A DNA stretch of 7,639 nt from positions 1-7,639 of the forward strand of contig QFOL01000187.1 in NCBI GenBank assembly GCA_003241215.1, in the 5' to 3' direction. Below the pieces are notes generated by a model. That model was not told the DNA's origin, did not search any database, and was given only the letters and a program-made list of their open reading frames with translations. This DNA comes from Agrobacterium fabrum (lineage in GTDB: Bacteria > Pseudomonadota > Alphaproteobacteria > Rhizobiales > Rhizobiaceae). Position 1 is the first letter of the stretch. Every line of letters starts with the position of its first letter. Shown in pieces: positions 1 through 7,250 of this stretch. The position numbers and the translations under genes were made by a program.

Positions 1-2236
1 CCGCACCAAGGATCGCTGGGACGAATATATGTATTATGCCGGCATTGCCGAGACCATCGGCGTGCGCGTCAACATGCTGACGCCGGAGCAGGTGAAGGAA
101 ATCTGGCCGCTCTGCGAAACGGACGGCCTGCTGGGCGCCATCCAGCATCCCGATGACGGTTATATCCAGCCCGCCGATCTGACGCAGGCGCTCGCCAAGG
201 GCGCGCGTGATCGCGGGGCGACCATCTATCGCAACACCACCGTCACCGCCATTGAGCAGCTGGAAGACGGTCACTGGAAGGTGACGACCGACAAGGGCGA
301 GATCGTCGCCGAGCATATCATCTCCTGCACGGGCTCCTTTGCCCGCAAGACCGGTGAGATGGTCGGCATCAATATCCCGGTTATTCCGGTCGAGCATCAA
401 TATATCGTCACAGAGCCGCACCCGGCCATTCAGGAGCGCCGTCGCCAGGGCCTGCCGGAAATGGGCGTGCTGCGCGAATCCGACTCCGCCTGGTACATGC
501 GCGAGGAAGCGGGCGGCCTGATCCTCGGTCCTTATGAAGTCGGCGCGCCGGTCTGTTATGTCGACGGTCCCTCCGACGACAGCGAATATGAGCTGTTCCA
601 GGAAGAACTCGACCGCCTGATGCCGCATATCGAAACCGCCATGGTGCGTGTTCCGGCCTTCGGTGAGGTGGGCATCAAGAAGGTCTATAACGGTGCTATC
701 GCCTATACGCCCGATGGCAACCCGATTGTCGGCCCCGCACCGGGCCTGAAGAATTTCTGGCTGAATGAAGGCCATTCCTTCGGCATCACCGCTGCCGGCG
801 GCGCCGGCTGGCAGCTGGCCGAATGGATCGTCGACGGCGAGCCGACGCTCGACCTGATGGGTGTCGATCCGCGCCGCTTCGGGCCTTACGCTACGGAAGG
901 TTACCTCATCGCCAAGAACGAGGAAGCCTATGCCAACGTCTTCACCATGCATTATCCGGACGAAGAGCGCTCCGCCGCCCGTCCGCTGAAGACGACGCCG
1001 GTTTATGACCGCCTGAAGAAGCTCGGCGGCGTGTTCGGCTCCGTCTATGGCTGGGAGCGCGCCAACTGGTATGCGCCGGAAGGTTATGCGCTGCGCGAGG
1101 AAGACCTCGGCGTGGGTGCGGATGTCATCACCAGCCACAACCATGCGCCGGCATTGGATGACGGCCGTATCGTCGAGAAATGGTCGTTCCGCCGCTCGAA
1201 CTATTTCGAACATGTCGGCAACGAGGTGAAGAATGTCCATCAGAATGTCGGCGTGCTCGATATGTCGGCCTTCGCCAAGATGGAGGTCTCCGGCCCCGGT
1301 GCGCGGGCATGGCTCGACAGCATTCTCGCCAATGCGGTGCCGAAGAAGCGCGGCCGTATCGCGCTCACCCATCTTCTGACGCCGAATGGCGGCGTGAAGG
1401 CGGAATTTACGGTCTATGAATGGGCCCCGGGCCGTTTCTACATGGTTTCGGCCGGTGGTCTCGAAGCGCATGACCATGACGTGCTGCGCCGCCTTGCGCC
1501 GACCGACGGTTCCGTGGTGCTGCAGCCGATCACGCAGAAATACGGCGTGCTGGTGCTTGCCGGTCCGAAGTCGCGCGATCTCCTGAAGAAGCTGACCCGC
1601 ACCAGCCTTGAGAACAAGGATTTCCCCTGGCTCACCGGCAGGCAGATTTCCGTCGGCGTGGCGACGGCGCATGCGCTGCGCGTCAACTTCGTGGGCGAAC
1701 TGGGTTGGGAACTGCACCATCCGATCGAGATGCAGAACTACATCTTCGACCGGCTGATGGAAGCGGGCGCCGAATTTGGCATCAAGCCTTTCGGCATCCG
1801 CGCCATGGTCTCCATGTCGCTCGAAAAATCCTATCGCAACATGGGTCGCGAGCTTTCGGTGGAATATAACGCCTATGAATCCGGTCTCGACCGCTTCCTG
1901 CGTCCGGAAAAACCCTTCATCGGCCGCGATGCGCTGGTGGCTTACAAGGAGGCCGGCGTCAAGTGGGTGTTCTCGACGCTCACCGTATCGGGCAATACGG
2001 ATGTCGATGCGCGCGGTTCGGAAGCGATTTTCGATGAAAGCGGCGCGCTTGCGGGCCGTGCGACGAGCGGCGGTTTCGGCTGGCGTCTCGGCAAATCCAT
2101 CGCGCTCGCCATGCTCAAGCCGGAATATGCGGCCGTGGGCACCAAGCTCAAGATCCGCATTCTCGGCACCTCCTATGATGCCGAAGTGGTGGAAGAAAGC
2201 CCGTTCGATACGGAAAATGCGCTTCTGCGCGCCTGA
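1..2236 (+). CDS. Dimethylglycine/sarcosine dehydrogenase-like FAD oxidoreductase fused to GcvT domain (5' partial)
   Basis: The reading frame is open from base 2 through the window edge and stops at TGA 2234-2236, so the ATG at 29 is internal. The FAD-binding GxGxxG and the expected flavin-linking histidine lie upstream, outside the window. The end of the FAD/DAO domain is visible: an EHQYIVTEP strand (about 389-418), WYMREE..GLILGPYE (about 491-538), and the closing motif PDGNPIVGPAPG with WQLAEWIVDG (about 710-838). A linker (FAO_M type) follows to about 1080. An aminomethyltransferase-like GCV_T domain then runs to about 1900, with YGVLVLAGPKSRDLL and NFVGELGWELHHP, and a GCV_T_C barrel ends the protein. 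Known relatives oxidatively demethylate N-methylglycines and pass the C1 unit to tetrahydrofolate. The TPNGGVKAEFTV segment looks more like dimethylglycine dehydrogenase than like T-protein, so I favour dimethylglycine as substrate. Sarcosine or another N-methyl amine remains possible. Confidence 0.9.
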   Translation, partial: RTKDRWDEYMYYAGIAETIGVRVNMLTPEQVKEIWPLCETDGLLGAIQHPDDGYIQPADLTQALAKGARDRGATIYRNTTVTAIEQLEDGHWKVTTDKGEIVAEHIISCTGSFARKTGEMVGINIPVIPVEHQYIVTEPHPAIQERRRQGLPEMGVLRESDSAWYMREEAGGLILGPYEVGAPVCYVDGPSDDSEYELFQEELDRLMPHIETAMVRVPAFGEVGIKKVYNGAIAYTPDGNPIVGPAPGLKNFWLNEGHSFGITAAGGAGWQLAEWIVDGEPTLDLMGVDPRRFGPYATEGYLIAKNEEAYANVFTMHYPDEERSAARPLKTTPVYDRLKKLGGVFGSVYGWERANWYAPEGYALREEDLGVGADVITSHNHAPALDDGRIVEKWSFRRSNYFEHVGNEVKNVHQNVGVLDMSAFAKMEVSGPGARAWLDSILANAVPKKRGRIALTHLLTPNGGVKAEFTVYEWAPGRFYMVSAGGLEAHDHDVLRRLAPTDGSVVLQPITQKYGVLVLAGPKSRDLLKKLTRTSLENKDFPWLTGRQISVGVATAHALRVNFVGELGWELHHPIEMQNYIFDRLMEAGAEFGIKPFGIRAMVSMSLEKSYRNMGRELSVEYNAYESGLDRFLRPEKPFIGRDALVAYKEAGVKWVFSTLTVSGNTDVDARGSEAIFDESGALAGRATSGGFGWRLGKSIALAMLKPEYAAVGTKLKIRILGTSYDAEVVEESPFDTENALLRA

Positions 2237-2260
2237 GACAAAATATCCCTTCCCGCAGTC

Positions 2261-2293
2261 GGAATACGGCCCCTCGTGGGCCGTATTTCCGTT
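2261..2293 (+). terminator. Intrinsic-type terminator after the oxidoreductase gene
   Basis: A perfect 10-bp stem, AATACGGCCC (2263-2272) pairing with GGGCCGTATT (2278-2287), encloses the 5-nt loop CTCGT. It starts 27 bases after the TGA. The 3' side runs into TCCGTTT, a weak T-tract, which is common in GC-rich alphaproteobacteria. Its place between two same-strand genes suggests it separates the oxidoreductase transcript from the receiver gene. Confidence 0.72.
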
Positions 2294-2299
2294 TAAGTA

Positions 2300-2309
2300 A
2301 GCATATGCT
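2300..2309. repeat. 10-bp perfect palindrome AGCATATGCT upstream of receiver gene
   Basis: The sequence equals its own reverse complement and lies 13 bases past the terminator stem, about 90 bases before the receiver-gene start. It could be a short operator half-pair, or chance: a 10-bp palindrome is not rare. I could not identify convincing -35/-10 boxes in 2300-2398. An AT-rich CTATTAAT at 2333-2340 is the only -10-like stretch, and it has no good -35 partner. Confidence 0.3.
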
Positions 2310-2398
2310 CAACTGCTTTCCCAACAAAAGTGCTATTAATCATTCTGAAAAATGCGCCTGCTATTTTCCCCTGACATTCGATGGGGGATCGGGGCAGA

Positions 2399-3232
2399 AT
2401 GAATTTTCTCGGCATCACGGGCATGCAATATTCTGGCGTGCCTTTTACCAACAGCCGCATCTTGCTGGCGGAAGACACCAATGTGTTCACCCAGATGGTG
2501 AGCATGCGGCTGAAGGAATTGCTCGGCGTTTCCGTGGAAGTGTGCCGCAATTTCGAGGAATTGCAGGCCTGCTACGAACATTCGCCGGAGCCGGTGACGC
2601 TCGCCATTTCCAACATCAACCTGCCGGGGGCGGAAAAGGGCGAGGCGCTGGAATATCTGATCGATCTTTCGATCCCGACCATCGTTTTCACCAGCACCTT
2701 TCATGAAGCGACGCGCGAGACGCTGATCGCCAAGGATGTGGTCGATTATATTCTGAAAGACAATATTTTCGCCGTTGATATGCTGACGGAATCCGTCTGC
2801 CGCTTTCTCACCAACCACCGCCATCACGTGCTGATCGTCGATGACAGCCCGACGGCGCGGGCGCTGCTTTCGAGCCGTCTCAAGCGTTATAATTTCCGCG
2901 TCAGCCTGGCGGATAGCGGTGCGAAAGCGCTCGATATACTGAAGGCCAATCCCGATATCGGCCTCGTGGTGACCGATTACAACATGCCCGATATTGACGG
3001 TTTCGAGCTGACGCGGCGCATCCGCACCGTGCGCGGCTCCCATGAGCTGCGCATCATCGGCGTGTCCTCCTCCACCAACCGGCTGCTTTCGGCGCGGTTC
3101 CTGAAGGCGGGCGGCAATGATTTCATGCTGCGGCCCTTCATCGATGAGGAGTTCTATTGCCGCGTCAACCAGAACCTCGATACGCTGGTGCAGATACAGC
3201 TGGCGAAGGCGGGGGTAAGGCCGGCGGCCTGA
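2399..3232 (+). CDS. Stand-alone double receiver (REC-REC) response regulator, both receivers degenerate
   Basis: This 277-aa protein has two CheY-like receiver domains in tandem and no DNA-binding, GGDEF, EAL or kinase output domain. REC1 (about residues 19-135) starts ILLAEDTNVF (acidic pair E25/D26) and keeps T98 (IVFTST) and K120 (DYILKD). The phosphoacceptor position reads SNINLP, with Asn72 in place of Asp. REC2 (about 142-260) has the acidic pair D148/D149 (LIVDDS), phosphoacceptor D193 (TDYNMPDIDG) and S223, but the conserved Lys is Arg245 (FMLRPF). I chose ATG 2399 because a GGGG stretch sits 4 nt upstream; the in-frame ATG at 2381 lacks a ribosome-binding site. The paired-receiver style resembles the input half of REC-REC-GGDEF proteins, from memory of that family. 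It is probably a cytoplasmic phosphorelay or adaptor component whose partner is not in the window. The preceding terminator and the convergent next gene suggest it is monocistronic. Confidence 0.9.
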   Translation: MNFLGITGMQYSGVPFTNSRILLAEDTNVFTQMVSMRLKELLGVSVEVCRNFEELQACYEHSPEPVTLAISNINLPGAEKGEALEYLIDLSIPTIVFTSTFHEATRETLIAKDVVDYILKDNIFAVDMLTESVCRFLTNHRHHVLIVDDSPTARALLSSRLKRYNFRVSLADSGAKALDILKANPDIGLVVTDYNMPDIDGFELTRRIRTVRGSHELRIIGVSSSTNRLLSARFLKAGGNDFMLRPFIDEEFYCRVNQNLDTLVQIQLAKAGVRPAA

Positions 3233-3261
3233 GGCGGAATTGCCCGAGGGCGGTTTTGCCT
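3232..3261 (+). terminator. Stem-loop at the 3' end of the receiver gene, stable only in the plus-strand transcript
   Basis: Bases 3232-3245 pair with 3248-3261 over 14 consecutive positions, four of them G-U wobbles (3236/3257, 3237/3256, 3240/3253, 3241/3252). Opening the innermost pair gives 13 bp with a CGAG tetraloop. The stem begins on the last base of the TGA and fills the 30-bp gap to the convergent PLD stop at 3263. No T-tract follows, so it may act as a 3'-end stabiliser or a Rho-assisted terminator rather than a classical one. On the minus strand the four wobbles become A-C mismatches. Confidence 0.5.
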
Positions 3262-3262
3262 G

Positions 3263-4819
3263 TCAAAGCTGCGATTCCAGTGGCAGAAAGCGCATGATGC
3301 CCGCGACGACGCGGCGGCTGACGGCCGCGTCGGGTTCGCGCCGATAGGTCTTCGTCCGCCCCTGTTCGTCCGTCATCCAGAGGATGTGCCTGCCTTTGTC
3401 GATCGCCAGTTCGAAGCTCATGCTGCGGCGGATTTCCTCGGCGAATATCTCGTCCATGCGGGCAACCAGCGGGGCTGAGTTGAACACGACGCCCATTTCC
3501 GTGTTGAGCGAGGCGGAGCGGGGATCGAAATTGAGCGAGCCGATATAGCCTGTCCTGCCATCGCGGGTGAAGGCCTTGGTGTGCAGGCTTGCCTGCCCCG
3601 AACCGCGCAGGGTGAAGTTCGGCTGATCCGCCTGCGCGCGCAGCTCATGCAGGCGCACCCCGCCAAGCAGGAGCGGCTTGCGATAGCGGGCATAACCGGC
3701 GTGCACGGCCGCCACGTCCGTTGCGGCCAGCGAATTGGTAAGGATGGCGACAGAGACGCCGTTTTCCGCGAGCTGCAGAAATATCCCAACCCCCTGTCTG
3801 CCGGGAATGAAATAGGGGGAGGTGATGTGCAGGCTGTCGCTTGCCGCCTGCATCAGCGGCAGCAGGCTTTCCATCAGGAAATTGTGGCCCTTGCGGCGTT
3901 TGCCAGCTGCTTTCTCAGGCGGGTCGGCGAGAATATCCGCCGCCTCGACCCAGTGCAGACGGTCCGACATCAGGAAATGGTCGCGGTCATACTGGCTTTC
4001 GACGCGTTCCAGATAGGGCTTGGCGGCATCGCTCTTCGGCAAGGCGTCCAGTTCGCGCCGCAATCGGGCAAGTTTGCTCGGCCGTCGCGCCAGAAGCGAC
4101 CGCACGGGAACGGAAACGGCGCTGTTCCAGTAATCGTCGAAGATTTCGGTGGCGTCGGCGACGATCCTGCCGAAACCGAGAATGTCGAAATCGTGGAAAT
4201 TCGCGCGCTCGGCCGCATCGAAATAGGCGTCGCCGATATTGCGCCCGCCGACGATGACGGCCCGCCCATCGGCAATCCAGGCCTTGTTGTGCATGCGGCG
4301 GTTGACGCTGCGGAAACGCAGCACCAGTTCGATGCTGCGATGCAGCATATTTTCCCGCGCCCGGGTGGGGTTGAACAGCCTCAGCTCGATATTGGGGTGG
4401 CTGTCGATGGCGTGGAAGACGCGGTCTGAGATGGAGACGCCGAGATCGTCGAGCAGCAGTCGCACGCGCACGCCGCGATCGGCGGCGGCGATGACTTCGC
4501 GCATCATCAGCCGTCCGGTCAGGTCGGCATTCCACATGTAATACATGAGATCGAGGCTGCGTCCGGCGGCCCGGACCGTGGCGACGCGGACGGCAAAGGC
4601 ATCGAGATTGGAATGCAGCAGGCAGAGCGCATTCTTCTCGTTCCAGCCGTTCCTTATCGACTGCCAGTGCCGGTCCAGCGCCGTTTCGTCCTCGACAGGG
4701 GGCAGGGCGGTGGAAGGGCGCTTGGGAATGGCCTTTTCCCGCTGCTTGCCGATGACGACGAACAGGCTCGGTCCAATGACCAGAAGAAGAATGACGATGA
4801 AGACCGTAAATGCAGTCAC
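3263..4819 (-). CDS. Membrane-anchored phospholipase D family protein, ClsC-like cardiolipin synthase candidate
   Basis: From the GTG at 4819 this is a 518-aa protein. One hydrophobic helix lies at residues 3-23 (FTVFIVILLLVIGPSLFVVI), followed by two PLD domains. The first catalytic HKD motif is H177-N-K179...D184 followed by VGGRN (MHNKAWIADGRAVIVGGRN). The second is H413-T-K415...D420 followed by GSLNFDPRS. Two HKD motifs in one chain form a single active site with a phosphohistidine intermediate, and in bacteria of this type the usual reaction is phosphatidyl transfer to make cardiolipin. The NRRMHNKAW and NIGDAYF wording resembles E. coli ClsC, which is my basis for that comparison. Start choice: GTG 4819 has GGGAG 11 nt upstream and puts the helix at the N-terminus. 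The longer in-frame options, TTG 4900 and GTG 4888, lack a ribosome-binding site. A different phosphodiesterase role cannot be excluded. Confidence 0.88.
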   Translation of the reverse strand: MTAFTVFIVILLLVIGPSLFVVIGKQREKAIPKRPSTALPPVEDETALDRHWQSIRNGWNEKNALCLLHSNLDAFAVRVATVRAAGRSLDLMYYMWNADLTGRLMMREVIAAADRGVRVRLLLDDLGVSISDRVFHAIDSHPNIELRLFNPTRARENMLHRSIELVLRFRSVNRRMHNKAWIADGRAVIVGGRNIGDAYFDAAERANFHDFDILGFGRIVADATEIFDDYWNSAVSVPVRSLLARRPSKLARLRRELDALPKSDAAKPYLERVESQYDRDHFLMSDRLHWVEAADILADPPEKAAGKRRKGHNFLMESLLPLMQAASDSLHITSPYFIPGRQGVGIFLQLAENGVSVAILTNSLAATDVAAVHAGYARYRKPLLLGGVRLHELRAQADQPNFTLRGSGQASLHTKAFTRDGRTGYIGSLNFDPRSASLNTEMGVVFNSAPLVARMDEIFAEEIRRSMSFELAIDKGRHILWMTDEQGRTKTYRREPDAAVSRRVVAGIMRFLPLESQL

Positions 4820-4832
4820 TTGTTTTGATCGC

Positions 4833-4858
4833 TCCCGCCCGAAGACTATCAGGCGGGA
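4833..4858 (-). promoter_or_regulatory. Leader hairpin overlapping the presumed ribosome-binding site of the PLD gene
   Basis: Read on the minus strand, TCCCGCC (4858-4852) pairs perfectly with GGCGGGA (4839-4833) across a 12-nt loop. The 3' arm contains GGGA of the presumed GGGAG Shine-Dalgarno, which lies 11 nt before the GTG. If folded, the stem would hide the ribosome-binding site. Whether it matters depends on GTG 4819 being the true start. Confidence 0.35.
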
Positions 4859-4916
4859 TGAAAACGCGCGAGTGGGTAAAGCGTTCACATGCCAATGCAA
4901 TGCGTCATGACAGGCA

Positions 4917-4933
4917 GCGTCGGTTTCCGACGC
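4917..4933 (-). terminator. Short stem-loop immediately after the chemoreceptor stop codon
   Basis: On the minus strand GCGTCGG pairs with CCGACGC around an AAA loop (7 bp), starting on the base after the TAG (4934-4936). No T-run follows, so it is a weak or Rho-assisted terminator at best. Read-through into the PLD gene about 110 bases downstream is plausible. Confidence 0.4.
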
Positions 4934-7213
4934 CTATCGGACGCCGAAAGCCTTGCCGAGCCTGTCGCCGAGGGCGCGGGCGCCGGAGAGGGCCGGACGC
5001 CGCTCGGCTTCGCCCATGTCGGCTGGCGGAGCGGTCGAAACTTCATTTCCGGTCAATCGAAACTGGGCGATCAGCCGGTTCAGTGCGGTGACCTCGTTTG
5101 CAAGCGCGTGGCTGGCCGCCGTCTGTTGTTCGACCATGGCTGCATTCTGTTGTGTGCCCTGATCGATGGAGTTCAGGGCCGCGCTTATCTCGTTCAGCCC
5201 CGTCGCCTGCTCACGTGACGAGCGGACAATCGCCGTCACGTTCCGCTCGATCTCCTGCACCTGCCCGACGATGTCCGCCAGGGCCGCGCCGGTATCTCCG
5301 ACAAGGGTGACGCCCATATGAACCTGCTCGCCCGACTTGGTGATGAGCGCCTTGATCTCCTTGGCGGCATTTGCGGAGCGTTGCGCTAGCTCGCGCACCT
5401 CCTGGGCAACCACAGCGAAGCCCTTGCCCGCTGAACCCGCACGCGCCGCCTCGACGCCCGCATTCAGCGCCAGAAGGTTGGTCTGGAAGGCAATCTCGTC
5501 GATAACGCCGATAATGCTGGAAATCTCGCGCGACGAGCTTTCGATGCCTCCCATCGCCTCGACGGCGCGGCGCACGACCTCCCCGGATTTTGCCGCCCCG
5601 ATGCGGGTGCGTTCCACAAGTTGGCCGGCCTCGTCGGCACGCGATGTCGCGTCCTTGAGCGAGGTTGTTATCTCTTCGAGCGCAGCCGCCGTCTCCTCCA
5701 CGGAAGCCGCCTGCTGTTCGGTGCGTCTGGCGAGATCGTCGGAAGCCGCGCGGATTTCCTCCGAGCCGGATCGAATGGCCTCGGCGTTTCTGTCGACGGC
5801 GGAAAGCGCCAGTTGCAGTTTTTCAAGCGATGCGTTGAAGTCGTGGCGAACCTGATCGAGCGACCCCGCGAAGGCGGCCTCGATGCGATGGGTCATGTCG
5901 CCATCGGCAAGCTTCTGCAAGCCCTCCGCCAGAGCTTCAACGGCGGCGCGCGTCTGCCGGTCGCGTTTGGCGGCCTCGGCGGCGTGTTCTGCACGCTCCT
6001 CATCGGACAAGGCCCGGTTCCGCTCGGCCTCTTCCTCAAGGCGAACCTTGGCGATTGTCGCGTCGCGCAGGACGGCAAGCGAGCGGGCCATTTCGCCGAT
6101 TTCATCGCGGCGGCTGGATTCGGACAGGTCCACATCCGTCCGCCCCTCTGCGATCCGGCTGGTTGCGGAGATAACCTTGTTGAGACGCTTGCCGAAACGG
6201 GCTGCAAGCAGCCAGCCGATGGCGACCATGGCCCCGGCGGCGATGGCGATGACAGCAATGGAGGTGACGGCGAGCGTGGAGAGATGGGCGAAAAGCGTTG
6301 ATTTCGGTACGGAGACGATGGCGAACCAGGTCGTGTCCGGCAGGACATGGGCGGGCACGGCCAGCATCATGTGGCGAATGCCGGCGGCATCTGTCAGTTC
6401 GCGGGCGGTGCCCGGGTTGGTGATCAGGGCCTGCCACGCGGCGGCGTCCAGGCCGGAATCCTTCAGGGCCTTGCCATGCGTCGTGGCGTCGGGATGGCTG
6501 ACAATACTGCCGTCCCTGCTGAGAAGCGCGATATAACCCTCGCCGAGCGGTTTCAGCTTCGCGAGGTCGGCGGCGAGGGAATCGAGTGCAATGTCGACAC
6601 CGATCACGCCCGCAAACTTGCCGTTCAGCATGAGCGGCGCCATGAACGACGTCATGAAGACGTCTTTGCCGTTGATGGGGTAGACGTAGGGCTCGGTCAT
6701 GAGGTCCTTGCCGGTCCGTCGCGGAACGAGATAATAATCGCCCGCTCCGGGGGTCTCGTAATCGACAAGCGGCTCCTCGACGGCCTTTCCGTCCTTGCGT
6801 GCGTAATAGGGCACAAAACGGCCTGTGGCGTCATGGCCCGGTGTGTTGGCGAATTCCTTGTCCATGCCGTCGAAAGCGTTGGGTTCCCAGCCGGTGCTGA
6901 TACCCACCGCAAAGGGGCTGTCTTCGAGCAACCGCTTGAACAGGCGGTCTATGGACTGACGGTTCGGGTTACCCGTTTCCTTCTCGGTGTGGAGCGCAGA
7001 GCGCATATTCGCACCCAGCGTCGTCGCATGCGCAAAAAACGTCTCGACATTGGCGGCGCTGGTGTTGGCGGCGTTGTGCATCTCGGAGATCGAGCGTTCT
7101 TCCACCGCCCGATAGGAAAGCCATAAAAGCACGCCGGCGGTCGCCACGGTCGTCAAAACACCGGCGAAAACGATGGCGAACATATTGCGGGCGGTTGCGG
7201 TTTTCATAAACAT
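4934..7213 (-). CDS. Methyl-accepting chemotaxis protein with periplasmic double-Cache sensor
   Basis: Numbered from ATG 7213 (759 aa). TM1 lies at about 10-34 and TM2 at about 315-337. They bracket a periplasmic region of some 275 residues with double-Cache (dCache_1) hallmarks: GRFVPYY (R132, Y136, Y137), DYE..GAGDYYLVP (about 151-164), TEPY (about 173-176) and FAGVIGVDIAL (D207). A HAMP domain follows at about 339-391, then a second HAMP-like segment (LQKLADGDMTHRIEAAF, about 423-473). The cytoplasmic coiled-coil signalling domain runs from about 478 to 718, with the canonical hairpin tip EIAFQTNLLALNAGVEAARAG (about 573-593) that contacts CheA/CheW. The C-terminus shows no NWETF-type CheR tether. 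Start: three in-frame ATGs lie at 7219, 7213 and 7207. GGAG is only 1 nt from 7219 but 7 nt from 7213, and GAGG is 6 nt from 7207, so 7213 or 7207 is preferred. The ligand cannot be read from sequence; small organic cations or amino acids are typical for this fold. Confidence 0.95.
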   Translation of the reverse strand: MFMKTATARNMFAIVFAGVLTTVATAGVLLWLSYRAVEERSISEMHNAANTSAANVETFFAHATTLGANMRSALHTEKETGNPNRQSIDRLFKRLLEDSPFAVGISTGWEPNAFDGMDKEFANTPGHDATGRFVPYYARKDGKAVEEPLVDYETPGAGDYYLVPRRTGKDLMTEPYVYPINGKDVFMTSFMAPLMLNGKFAGVIGVDIALDSLAADLAKLKPLGEGYIALLSRDGSIVSHPDATTHGKALKDSGLDAAAWQALITNPGTARELTDAAGIRHMMLAVPAHVLPDTTWFAIVSVPKSTLFAHLSTLAVTSIAVIAIAAGAMVAIGWLLAARFGKRLNKVISATSRIAEGRTDVDLSESSRRDEIGEMARSLAVLRDATIAKVRLEEEAERNRALSDEERAEHAAEAAKRDRQTRAAVEALAEGLQKLADGDMTHRIEAAFAGSLDQVRHDFNASLEKLQLALSAVDRNAEAIRSGSEEIRAASDDLARRTEQQAASVEETAAALEEITTSLKDATSRADEAGQLVERTRIGAAKSGEVVRRAVEAMGGIESSSREISSIIGVIDEIAFQTNLLALNAGVEAARAGSAGKGFAVVAQEVRELAQRSANAAKEIKALITKSGEQVHMGVTLVGDTGAALADIVGQVQEIERNVTAIVRSSREQATGLNEISAALNSIDQGTQQNAAMVEQQTAASHALANEVTALNRLIAQFRLTGNEVSTAPPADMGEAERRPALSGARALGDRLGKAFGVR

Positions 7214-7227
7214 CCTCATTCTCCAAT

Positions 7228-7250
7228 GCGCCGGTTTGAAAACACGGCGC
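7228..7250 (-). promoter_or_regulatory. Stem-loop in the chemoreceptor mRNA leader, next to the Shine-Dalgarno
   Basis: In the minus-strand transcript GCGCCG (7250-7245) pairs with CGGCGC (7233-7228). After one bulged base, the inner GTT/AAC arms add about 3 bp around a tetraloop. The stem ends 3 nt before the GGAG used for chemoreceptor translation. It may influence initiation or mark the 5' end of a stable mRNA; a role as an operator in DNA form is also possible. Confidence 0.35.

Noticed and set aside
2381..2398. Upstream in-frame ATG of the receiver gene giving six extra residues
   Set aside because: No ribosome-binding sequence precedes it, and the added MGDRGR is not part of the receiver fold. 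The downstream ATG 2399 has a G-rich site at usable spacing.
2336..3043. Long minus-strand ORF (235 codons) opposite the receiver gene
   Set aside because: Its composition is rich in His, Arg and Gln, typical of an antisense frame in GC-rich DNA, while the plus frame has clear receiver motifs.
3581..4429. Long plus-strand ORF (282 codons) inside the PLD gene
   Set aside because: It is antisense to the HKD-containing frame and carries no recognisable domain, so it is a compositional shadow.
3987..4895. Alternative minus-strand frame of 302 codons overlapping the PLD N-terminal half
   Set aside because: Its Arg/His/Pro-rich composition and lack of motifs mark it as a shifted frame of the PLD gene, not a frameshifted second gene.
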